From positions 32,493,094-32,557,093 of the forward strand of contig CM068383.1 in NCBI GenBank assembly GCA_034770075.1: DNA of 64,000 nt. The letters are read 5' to 3'. The notes beneath the pieces were generated by a model that was not told the origin of the DNA, searched no databases, and saw only the letters and a program-made list of their open reading frames with translations. Origin of the DNA: Aralia elata. Lineage: Eukaryota > Streptophyta > Magnoliopsida > Apiales > Araliaceae. Both the position numbers and the translations under genes were made by a program. Positions 23,462 to 32,721 of the stretch are shown here, piece by piece; within the stretch, counting starts at the first letter, position 1, and each line of letters starts with the position of its first letter.

Positions 23462-23914
23462 TTTTACTTCGACTGGATGAATCGTAGCGGTGGAATAATT
23501 AAGTTATAATTCATCGGCTGATTAATTAGATGCCTACTGCCAGCTAACCGCCTGCTTTGAAGCGGTATTCAATGAATATATCGATCATAGGGGTTCCAAC
23601 TCATAAATAAAGTATTAAGTTCCACAATTTGAAGAGCTTGTATCTTCTCGGCCCTGGCTCTTTCCTTCCTTGCGCTTGGAGTTGAGTTAATATATGCTCT
23701 AAAGTTGAAAATATCATAAAAAATGTTAAAAAAGGAGGAATCCTGAAATAGAAATCAGAAATGGAATTCATTATATTGTATCTCTTTTACAAGATGGTCT
23801 GCCGCCAATCCTGTTGGATAGGCGGCAGTGTTGGTAGGCGCAGGAGATCAAGTAAAGCATGATGGTCTTCAGTCTTCCCCACCTAGCTACTCTAGGTTGG
23901 GGGGTAGGTCCTGG

Positions 23915-25798
23915 TAATGGCATGAGATTAATGCTGGCACCTAAGTCACACAAACATTTGTTGAATGAGAGGCTACCAATAGTACACGGTATAGTGAAAC
24001 TGCCTGGGTCCTTCAACTTGGGGGGTATCTTTCTTTGCAACACTGCACTACATTCCTCCGTCAAAGCCACTGTTTCAAAGTCATTTAACCTCTTCTTCCT
24101 TGACAGAATACCATTCATAAATTTGGCATAGCTTGGTATCTGTTCTAAGGCCTCTGCAAAAGGAATGTTAATTTGTAGCTTCTTGAAGACCTCCAGGAAT
24201 TTGGCAAACTGTTTATCCAACTTTTGCTTCTGCAATCTCTGAGGGAAAGGTACGGGTGGATACACTTTTGGAGTAGGCTCAACACTAGGTTTATCTGTGG
24301 TATCTTTCTGCCCTGACTCAGGTGGTACACTGCTGTCCATTTCCTTAGAAAAATCAGCATTAGTCAAGTCCGAAGGAGAGCTTGAGTGGGCTGCCCCCTT
24401 TTGCAATTCGGGCTCCTGTAAGGTTTGTTTACCACTTCTGAGAGTTACTGCCTGACATTCCTCTTTCTCATCTCTTCTTGGATTAGTCTCTGTGTTACTA
24501 GGAAGAGATCCCTGAGGTCTATTTGACATGGAACTAGCCATCTGCCCAATTTGATTTTCCAAGGCTTTGAGTGCTGCTGCTTGGTTTTTAATCAAGATAT
24601 CTTGGTTAGCCATGTGTTTCAATATCAACTCCTCAAAATCTGATTTTCTCTCTGGTTGTGGTTGTGAGGTTTGAGCTGTATGATGTTGTTGAGGCTGATT
24701 TTGGAACCCTGGTGGATGATGTGGCTTAGGAGCTTGCTGAAAATTTTGATTGTTGCTCCATGAAAAGTTAGGATGGTTCCTATTTCTAGCATTGTAAGTG
24801 TTTTGGTACTGATTTGGCGGTCTCTGGTAGCTACTTACAAACTGAACTGCCTCATGGTCAAATGGGCATTGGTCATTGGCATGTGTCCCTGCACAAACTT
24901 CACAAACAACAGCCACCTGCTGTACTTTTGAGTCAGTCAAGGAATCAATTTTCTTTGACATTGCTGCCATTTGAGCTGCTAAGGCAGTGATGGCATCCAC
25001 CTCTAATACACCGGCTACCTTTGGTTGACTCATCCTAGCAGTAGGCCATTGGTAGTTATTTGCAGCCATAACCTCCAACAAATCAAGTGCTTCCCCATAA
25101 TTTTTAGCCATAAAAGATCCTCCCGCAGCTGCATCTAAACTAGACCGATTGTGAGATCCCAATCCATTGTAGAAGGTATTCAATTGCATCCATGGAAGGA
25201 ATCCATGATGTGGGCATCTCCGAAGTAAATCTTTAAATCTTTCCCAAGCTTCATACAATGATTCTCCATGGTGTTGTTCAAAGGTAGCAATTTCATTTCT
25301 CAATCTAGCAGATTTTGCAGGAGGGAAGAATTTTGCCAAAAATTTCTGTGCTAAGTCTGACCATGTAGTGATGGATCCCGGTGGCAAAGCGTGAAGTCAA
25401 CTCTTAGCTTTGTCTCTCAAAGTGAACGGGAAAAGTCTAAGTCTCAAAGCATCATCCGTCACTCCAACAAATTTAAAAGTATCACATATCTCAATAAAGC
25501 TCAACAAATGCTCATTAGGGTTGTCATTGGGCAAACCCCCAAACTGTAACGAATTTTGCACCATTTGTATTGTTCCCGGTTTGATTTCAAAGGCATTTGC
25601 AGTTATTGCCGGTCTTGTGATACTAGACTGTAAATCACTTATCTGCGGCGTTACATAGTCTCTCAATGCTTTTTGTTCCTCTGCCGCCATAGTTTCTTGA
25701 TTGTTAGAATCCCTGATTCTTTCTCTTCTTAGTCTTCGGGTATTTCTCTCGATCTCGGGATCGTAAGGAAATAACTCAAGACTTTGTGATCGGCGCAT
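23915..25798 (-). pseudogene. gag and protease start of Ath-2
   Basis: Start ATG at 25798 (MRRSQSLELFPYDPEIERN). The gag core and zinc knuckle (CEVCAGTHANDQC) match Ath-1. The Gln-rich segment is followed without a stop by LQEPELQKGAAHS and then by the pre-protease region with SYAKFMNGILSRKKRLNDFETVALTEECSAVLQRK. The protease opens as CDLGASINLMPL and is then cut by the organelle insert. A TGA at 25397-25399 replaces the tryptophan codon TGG of Ath-1 (KAKGWLHS). The frame on either side is the same. This copy shows that gag and pol form one frame in this family. Confidence 0.92.
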
Positions 25799-25905
25799 AC
25801 AAATCAAGGATACCTACACAATCAAGAAAATAAAAATTAAAAACAAGTCCAAATTAAGATCAATTCGACTATAATCAATATTGGTAAAATTATTGTAAAA
25901 TAATT

Positions 25906-25922
25906 CCCCGGCAACGACGCCA
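25906..25922 (-). promoter_or_regulatory. Primer binding site (tRNA-Asp type) of Ath-2
   Basis: The plus strand CCCCGGCAACGACGCCA matches the tRNA-Asp 3' end with one mismatch (ACGACG for ACGGCG). It lies 6 bp from the LTR. Confidence 0.88.
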
Positions 25923-25928
25923 AAAACT

Positions 25929-27541
25929 TGTTGTCAGATTTTGCAATCAATAAAACACGCGCAAGTATACGCGGTCCACAAGTAATATAAGATAAGTAAA
26001 GTGTCGAATCCACGAGGAATTATGTTAAATAATTACCAAATATCAATCGCATGTAAAATCAATCCAATTTAAACAATGACAATGTGGTTTGTGTTTGTTG
26101 TTGATTAAAACTAAAATAAGGGAAATTTAGAAAACAAGGTTTTACTAACACGGATAAAGTTCAAGATAAAAAGGTCTAAGATTACAATATCCCCCAACTC
26201 TTCATTTAAACATCATACTCTCTCTTGTTTGGTAAATGAAAACATAAGAATTGCTATCCGAGAAATCACAAGTATATATAAGCCTCTCTCGATGGTCGAA
26301 TACGTATTTCCTATTGTGGTGTATAGATATATTTCTATTCTATACACAAGCAAGAATCCCATATCAAGAGCAATTAATAAGACACATGTCACGTAAAATC
26401 CCATTAACCATTCTATCAATTACCAACTTTCACAATAGAAATCATTAAGCATGATTCTCAAATGGATACATGTGGTATTTAGGTATATGTCTATCCTAAA
26501 TACAATCAAATTATCAACCCTCAAGAATAATACATAAGACTCACGTCACATAATCTCATACATTATCCATAAAGAACATCTAATTTTCACATGAATTCAT
26601 AACTAGGTCTCAACTTATACTTCCTCTCTCAATTCCATATAAGTTACCAAAGTAATTACGGGCCAAGCAATTAATCCTTAATCAAAGGTTATAAACTCCA
26701 ATTCACAAAGTGCTTAATTACCATTCAAGAGAGAGCATTCAATTTAAACTACAAGTTGGGTTCCATTGCAATCTTAGAATGAAGAGTTTAGCTCATATTC
26801 AATTTCAACAACATCATAATCTGATTACAGTACATGGTTTGGAATAACAAAATAAGAATAAAGAACTACAACAAATGAAGATACACCCCTTTTGTGATGA
26901 TATTCCCGAATTAGTGTGATGTAGTTCTTCTTGAGTTGCTCTTCTTTCCTATTTCGTGCTCCTAGCCTCCTTGGTTGATGAAATTCTGATAATCTTTCTT
27001 TTAGCTCCTTTGTTCTTCTCTTTTTAGCTCCAAACCCTAGCTTTTTCCAAGTGTGTAACCAAGCTTGAATAATCCAATACCTACTCCCTGGATGATTTTT
27101 CATCTGAATTCCCTCTCTCCTCATTTTCCCGTTCCTGAAATTCCTCCTCTAGTGCGCCACAATAGCAGAACAGACAAAGCCAGCCGCACCAGAAATCGCG
27201 CTCTTGCCCCGGCGAGAAAAACAGCCTGGGGAGCTCGCCCCGGCGAGGGCTCGCCCCGGCGAGGGCTCGCCCCAGCGAAGAATTTGGCCTTGGAGGCTCG
27301 CCCCGGCGAGAGCTCACCCCGGCGAGGAAATTGGCCTGGGGAGCTCGCCGCGGTGAGGTCACATGTCTTGCTGAAATTACCCTTTTGCCCCTGGTCCTGC
27401 CAAAAACCACCACGATCGTCCACAACTGTTTCCTGCACAACAAAAGCATAAAACGAGTAAATAGATACTAAAAACACCTAAGGATAGCAAAGACTTGAGT
27501 TCAAAGGATAACTAATTCGTAGGTATAAAACCCACTCATCA
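25929..27541 (-). repeat. 5' LTR of Ath-2
   Basis: A 1613-bp LTR, clearly homologous to the Ath-1 LTRs but more diverged than they are from each other. It begins TGTTGTCAGATTTTGC and ends ACCCACTCATCA on the plus strand. Its GC-rich array (27205-27357) is longer and uses CTCGCC/GGCGAG arms. There is no partner LTR at the other end of the element. Confidence 0.9.
27205..27357 (-). repeat. GCTCGCCCCGGCGAG array in the Ath-2 LTR
   Basis: Seven units follow the CGCCCCGGCGAGGGCT pattern, some joined head to tail (16-bp period) and some separated by 31-bp steps with A-rich DNA and GGCCTGGGGAGCT. Most arms pair as CTCGCC/GGCGAG. In the last unit (CTCGCCGCGGTGAG) the pairing is retained through a G-T wobble. 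Confidence 0.85.
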
Positions 27542-27691
27542 ATAGCTTTGTCAACTTTTTGGCCCAAGACGTCTCCCATTGCATAATTACTTGCATCACA
27601 CATGATCTCAAACGACAAACTCCAATTTGGTGGCTGAATCACCAGTGCTGAGGTTAATAGCTTTTTTAACTTGTCAAATGCCTCTTTGCAC
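27542..27691 (-). repeat. 150-bp duplication flanking Ath-2, right copy
   Basis: Starts at the base after the Ath-2 LTR end and matches 17521-17670, differing by two transitions by eye. Beyond 27691 the Ath-C pol goes on normally, whereas the left copy jumps into Ath-2 at 17671. Confidence 0.9.
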
Positions 27692-28735
27692 TCATCATCA
27701 AATTGGAATTCCACATCCTTTTGCAGCAACTTACACAACGGTAAAGCTATTTTGGAGAAGTCCTTGATAAATCTGCGATAGAAACCTGCATGTCCAAGAA
27801 AAGAATGCATCCCCTGCACATTTGCGAGGTAAGGCAAAGCAGTAACAATTTCTATCTTAGGTTTATCTACCTTTAATCCTCTAACTAAAATAACATGACC
27901 AATTACTATACCTTGCTCTACCATAAAGTGACATTTTTCTCAGTTAAGAACAAGATTAGTTTCTAAGCATCTATTAAGCACCCTAGTTAAATTATCTAAT
28001 CATTTATCCAAAGAATCACCATGAATTGTGAAAATCATCCATAAATACTTCAATGCAATTTTTTAAAAAAAATCAGAAAATATACTCACCATGCATCTTT
28101 GAAAAGTACCTGATGCATTACAAAGTCCAAAAGACATCATACGATACGCAAATGTACCAAATGGATATATGAATGTGGTCTTTTTCTGGTCTTCTAGTGC
28201 AATCACAATCTGGTTATAACCTGAAAATCCATCTAGAACACAATAATAAGTGTGGTCAGCTAATGTTTTTAACATTTGATCAATAAAAGGAAGATGAAAG
28301 TGATCTTTTCTAGTTATGGCATTCAATTTCCTATAATCAATACACACTCTCCATCCTGTTTGCATTCTTGTCGGCACCAACTCATTATTGTCATTCTTGA
28401 TGACTATGATTTCAGATTTCTTTGGAACTATCTGCACTGGACTCACCCACTGACTATCTGAAATTGGATAAATTATATTTGCATCAAGTAATTTGATAAC
28501 CTCTTTCTTCACTACCTCCATCATGGGTAGATTTAGCCTTCTTTGAGCTTCTCCAGTGGGATTGGCTCCATCTTCCAAAAGAATCTTATGCATACACATA
28601 GCAGGGTTTATACCTTTGATATTTGTAATTGTCCAACTAAAAACTGTTATGTGGTCCCTTAGGACTCTTAGCAATTTGTCCTCTTGTACTTTGGTTAGGT
28701 TATTTGCAATGATCACTGGTAGTGTGTCCTCCTAC
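27542..28735 (-). pseudogene. pol of Ath-C, RT and RNase H start
   Basis: This is the other half of the pol gene at 15860-17670. In element order it shows an RT entry region (MHKILLEDGANPTGEAQRRLNLPMMEVVKKE), WVSPVQIVPKK, GWRVCIDYRKLNAITRKDHFHLPFIDQML, YCVLDGFSGYNQI, FGLCNASGTFQRCM, then a degraded catalytic region around 28030-28060. RT ends with GFYRRFIKDFSKI and RNase H starts with IMCDASNYAMGDVLGQ. Frames shift near 28060 and 27930. The upstream gag/protease part is missing: at 28736 a Tekay-type LTR end begins, so Ath-C was cut or invaded there. Confidence 0.85.
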
Positions 28736-29166
28736 TGTGACGCCCCCAAATCCGGGTCCCTTGAACCTCATATTCGGTGCTTACGATACATCATACATAT
28801 CACATCTATCTACCCATTCCTTATGAATTATATCATTCATTATAATAACTTGATACAAAATATATAATCATCCCAGGTCTTACTAACCTTAACATTACAT
28901 ACCTAATAATACAAAAGGTTCAAGTCAAAATATAATATAATATTCATTACACAAGTGATACTATTCGGTCGCCTTCGCTTTGCCTTTGTTCTTCTTAGAA
29001 CCTTCGGCTACCTCGGCTTTAGCTGAAAAGTTTTATTTTAAGCAAGGGTGAGCAACTAATTTGCTTAGCAAGTTAAAGCGTATTATAAAGGATATATCAT
29101 GAATAGAAGAGTTTAACTTTCTGGAACTTCAACAATGTTTCAAAGATTGTGAAGTAGCTGAACAAT
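28736..29166 (-). repeat. Tek-H, 3' end of a Tekay-type LTR
   Basis: Opens TGTGACGCCCCCAAATCCGG on the plus strand, which is the reverse of the conserved LTR end CCGGATTTGGGGGCGTCACA. The AGCAAGGGTGAGCAA...TTGCTTAGCAAG phrase at 29041-29072 is the reverse of the phrase near the end of Tek-F (50560-50600). It runs 431 bp, then Tek-D begins in the opposite orientation. No primer site follows on its inner side, so it is a fragment. Confidence 0.7.
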
Positions 29167-30568
29167 TGTAACAATCCGGAATTTTGTATTATTCGAAAAT
29201 ATGCATTGAAGTTGAATAAATGTTTTTAATTAATTTTATTGGTTTAAATTAACAAGTGATGGAATTGTTTTATTTAGATTTATGTTGGTGTTTTTTTTCT
29301 AGCTAAATGAGTTAATTAAATTAAAAGAGTTGTTGGTAATTATAGTGCTAATATTCAAGTTTAATTTAATAATTAAATTAGAAAGGTGATGATTTATTAA
29401 ATTAGAATAGTAATTTCTTTGTTAAATTAATGTGTTATGTTAATTGAATTATTTAATAAAAGTAAGTGTGACATGTGACTATATAATAAGAGAATATAAA
29501 AATAACTTAGTAGGTGATTAAATTAGTTTTACCAAACATGGCCTTGCGGCCTTTGGTTTATTAAGCTAACAAAACTTTTTTATTTTTATAACTGATAAAA
29601 TGAATTGCGTGTATTATTATACCATCAGTTGAGTTTACGTGGTTTACTTTTTAAGCTCAAGAGTGAGGGGTTTTGAGAGAGCAGAAAATTAGAGAGGAGA
29701 GGAACTTGAGAGAAAATTGTTCTGGAAATTCATGGAAGATTATTGGTGGCAAAGTTTCTTAATCATCATCTTGCTAAGGTTTATCAAGGAATCAAAGGTA
29801 TTATCAAAGTTTAAAATTCATGTTCTTATTATGTTTTGGGTTTCATAAGAATTCTGATTTTAGTTGTTCAATTTGATGGGAATGGAGTTTGTGTGTTGGT
29901 TTTCATGTATAATTTGTTAAATGTTGTTTCTAAACGATTTTCAGAAAACAAAATTCATAGAATCATGTTTTAAATAAAGGATTTTTGGTGTTCTTTAGTG
30001 TTCATAGCATATATATATGAAATATATGTTTTCTGTGAGTCAAATTTAAGGTTTAATACTTGAAGGAATCTGCAAATTGATTGTAGTTTATGAAACTACG
30101 TTTAGATACGAAGAAAATGCAATTTACATACTTTGAGTTCGCTAAGAATTAAGCCCGCAGTGATCTGTGCTATTAAATGTGTTGTGTTTTGGAAAAACTA
30201 AGAAAAAAAATTTGATTTAAATCCTTTGGGTTTTATTGTTTTGTTTGTTTTAGGTTGTTAGAATTGGTATATGGATGCTTAGTAATGTTTCTAAGAGGTT
30301 TATGATAATTGGGTATGCTTGAATTGGTGTTTGATGCTAAAATTCGTGTTTTTAGGCTTGAGAATTCTGTAGTTCACGAACTGCGGAATCTGGAATTCAA
30401 GTTTACCGCCCCGGCGGGTTTATTGCACTAGGTTTACCACCCCGACGGGGTATTTTGTGAAGGAAACTCCCGCCCCGGCGGGAAATGCAGAAAGTGACAT
30501 CTTTTTCCCTTTCTTTTCTGTGAGTCAAATTTAGTGGTTTGAGGTGACCCGAATTTGGGGGTGTCACA
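29167..30568 (+). repeat. 5' LTR of Tek-D
   Basis: 1402 bp, beginning TGTAACAATCCGGAATTTTG (compare Tek-E TGTAATGTCCGGAAAATTTT) and ending GAATTTGGGGGTGTCACA. It carries CCAAACATGGCCTT at 29532-29545, as does Tek-K, and a GC-rich array at 30405-30482. A good splice-donor-like CAAAGGTA sits at 29794-29800. Confidence 0.85.
30405..30482 (+). repeat. CCGCCCCGGCGG hairpins in the Tek-D LTR
   Basis: Three units: ACCGCCCCGGCGGGT, ACCACCCCGACGGGGT and TCCCGCCCCGGCGGGA. This is the same core palindrome as in Athila-like LTRs, although the two LTR families are otherwise unrelated. Confidence 0.8.
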
Positions 30569-30571
30569 GGT

Positions 30572-30583
30572 TGGTATCAGAGC
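30572..30583 (+). promoter_or_regulatory. Primer binding site of Tek-D
   Basis: TGGTATCAGAGC, complementary to the 3' end of initiator tRNA-Met, three bases after the LTR. Standard for this lineage. Confidence 0.92.
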
Positions 30584-30793
30584 CGTAGGTTTAAGGACCT
30601 TAGGTGGGGAAAACCTTAGGAATTAGCCTTTTAGGAAATCGCAAAGATAGTGGTGATTAACTCCTAACGAGTATTAAAGAATGAATTAAGGAATTCATTG
30701 AAGATAAGAAAACACTCTATGTGCTTATGTGCTTAATATCCAATGAGCTCGCGAGTAGTATCGATTAAGTGATTAAAATATTTTGTTGTCAGG

Positions 30794-31572
30794 ATGTCGG
30801 AGGTTGGACAAACCAGTCAGTTTAGAGTCGAGGAGATCCCAGTGCTGAGGGAGAATATCCCAATGCCTGGAGAGGAGGAGGCCAGAGATGTTCATATTGA
30901 CAACGCACAGTTGGTGACTGTGGTAGCACCTGGGCAGAGGCTGGAGATTGTTCAGAAGGAGGATCCCGAGGAGCTGATGTACGAGCAAATATACGATGAG
31001 AATATAGAACTTCGGGAATAACTCAGAGTTTTGGAGGAAGTGTATCAAAGACACGCTGAGTTACTATTGAGGAGAAGGATGAAGAGATCTACGATTTAGA
31101 AGTACGTTTGGGAAATGTAGAATGGAAAATGGTTTACTCGGAGGGTCAACAGGAGCAGCTGTTGGAAGAGAATGAGAAGGTGAAGACAGAGAATGTGTTA
31201 GTGAAGATTGAAAATAGAGAACTAAAAACTGAGAATGGTGAACTAAAGACTGAGAATGGGCAATTGAAGATTACGATGGAATAGTTGAAAGAAGCTTTGA
31301 AGGAGGAAACTGCTAAGGGTATTAGGGCTGAAGACGCTCACATTAGGGTTTCTCAATGCTCGGATCGTGCTGAAGGAGAGGTTTGTGCGAAGAAGTTCAA
31401 GATCGATGACATGGAGTATATTTTCCACACGTCGATGGATAGGGCTCAAGACCGGGTTTACTGTTACCCAATTCAGTTAGAGGATCATCCGTGGTTTGTG
31501 GATTGCCGAACTATGGTTCGCATCAAGGAGCAAGAACGTGAGGAGGCTGTGCGCCAAGGATTGTCTTCTTAA
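30794..31572 (+). pseudogene. Pre-gag coiled-coil ORF of Tek-D (ORF0), broken
   Basis: ATG at 30794 gives MSEVGQTSQFRVEEIPVLRE. An acidic N-terminus is followed by a strongly helical middle with heptad-like repeats such as ENRELKTENGELKTENGQLK. A C-terminal piece (DDMEYIFHTSMDRAQDRVYC ... WFVDCRTMVRIKEQE) ends at 31572. Breaks: TAA at 31019-31021, a frameshift near 31065, and TAG at 31282-31284. TTGTTGTCAG directly before the ATG is a plausible splice acceptor. The position between primer site and gag, the acidic start and the coiled coil match Tek-E 40009-40836. The start also matches Tek-G (MSDVGGFNQPREVK). I do not recognise a known family. A role with Gag or in particle assembly is only a guess. 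Confidence 0.6.
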
Positions 31573-31871
31573 GTTGTTAGGGAAATAATATTATGATAAG
31601 TGTTTTAAGCTTATGAAGTGTAAATTCCAGCTTATATAAATAATGGGATAAGACGTTAATGATGAAATCCTGAAGTTGTCTTTTTAGGAAGATGATGTAA
31701 ATAGTAAAATGCTATCTTTTGAGTTTGATTATAAATAAATGAAAGAAGTTTATTGAAAATGATACGTGTTAAGTTTCACCTTTTGAATATTTAAGTTAAG
31801 TTTTTTTAATTAAGACATAAGTACTTAAGAAATTTAGAAATTGTCTAAAAAGCATTGTCTTAAACAGAATT

Positions 31872-32721
31872 ATGCCGCCAAGAAGAGCTGGACGACCCTG
31901 TCAACAACCACCCCCTGAGGGGTCTACTAACAACAATAACAATAATCCACCCGATGCTAACCCATTGCAGCAACTAGTGAACCTTTTGACATGAGCTTTT
32001 GCGAATCGACCGTAAGCTCAATCTATTACCTTTAAGGACTTTAAGGCCGTTGGTCCCCCTGAGTTTAAAGGAACGATGAATCTGATAGAAGCCCAAACCT
32101 GGGTAATGGAAATAGAAAAAGTTTTTGATGTCGCTAGGGTTGGGAATGACCAGAAGACTGCCTTTGTAACTTTTATGTTAAAGTCGAAAGCCAGTTATTG
32201 GTGGCAAGCTAACAAGACGAGAGCAGGAGTAGGTGTCATACCGTGGGATCGGTTTAAGGAGATGTTCTATGAAATGTATTTTTCGACTAGTTCACAGAAC
32301 CAGATGGAGGTTCAGTTTCTCGAACTTAAGCAAGGAACGATGATAGTGCCAGAATACGCGGCGAGATTCAATGAATTAGCGAGGTTTGTGCCATACCAAG
32401 TTAATACGGATGAGAGAAAGGCTAGACGATTTGAGCAAGGATTGAAGCCTTGGCTTTACAGTAGGGTTTCTATGTTTTAATTCAACACATTTTCGGCGAT
32501 GTTAGAGAAAGCAATAATAGCTGAGGGAGGAAGTGATGCGTTGAACAAATACAATCAGGAGCAGAAAAAAAAGGAATGAGATTGAGAATAAGCCGAGTGG
32601 TAGCAACGGAGGAGGAAACCAGAAACGAAAATGGAACGATGGTGGTTCTATTGGAAGTTAGCAGAGTAACCAGAAGAAGAAAACCGAGGCTTGTGCAACT
32701 TGTGGTAAGAACCACGCGGGC
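31872..32721 (+). pseudogene. gag of Tek-D, broken
   Basis: ATG at 31872 starts MPPRRAGRPCQQPPPEG. A stop follows early (TGA near 31992), then a good stretch from 32060: FKAVGPPEFKGTMNLIEAQTWVMEIEKVFDVARV, ASYWWQANKTR, WDRFKEMFYEMYF and LELKQGTMIVPEYAARFNELARFVPYQV, ending at a TAA (32478-32480). The frame shifts before the zinc-knuckle part around 32690. It is homologous to the N-terminal 230 residues of Tek-E. Gag would package the RNA; this copy cannot make a full protein. Confidence 0.85.

Larger units (their letters stand above)
23072..23914 (+). other. Organelle DNA insert in Ath-2 (chimeric plastid/mitochondrial type)
   Basis: These 843 bp interrupt the Ath-2 protease. The Ath-1 sequence at 10241-10265 shows the empty site. 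Ath-2 matches it up to 23071 and again from 23915, with one A missing between and no target duplication, so the insert came in by end joining rather than by transposition. It contains a plastid rpl2 end (23195-23236) next to a plastid ndhA piece (23280-23461). These lie far apart in plastid genomes. The rest (23072-23190, 23462-23914) I could not assign. It looks organellar, and a mitochondrial genome with plastid-derived pieces is one possible source. Confidence 0.8.
17671..27541 (-). mobile_element. Ath-2, Athila-like element without its 3' end
   Basis: This is a close relative of Ath-1 on the minus strand, inserted in the pol of Ath-C. It has its 5' LTR (25929-27541), tRNA-Asp primer site, gag, pol and the first two thirds of the envelope-position ORF. 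It stops at 17671 without spacer, polypurine tract or 3' LTR. Its pol is the best preserved Athila pol of the window, open over 1161 codons, but the protease is split by 843 bp of organelle DNA (23072-23914). The left junction is abnormal (see the 150-bp duplication). Confidence 0.9.

Noticed and set aside
23222..23509. Open frame in the organelle insert considered as a functional fusion gene.
   Set aside because: It starts at a TTG, joins unrelated pieces (rpl2 tail, unassigned, ndhA, unassigned), and has no sign of expression.
28736..30568. Looks like one LTR with 20-bp inverted ends (TGTGACGCCCCCAAATCCGG ... GAATTTGGGGGTGTCACA).
   Set aside because: A genuine LTR start (TGTAACAATCCGG) lies at 29167, and the first 431 bp match LTR ends on the opposite strand. 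These are two LTRs in opposite orientation.
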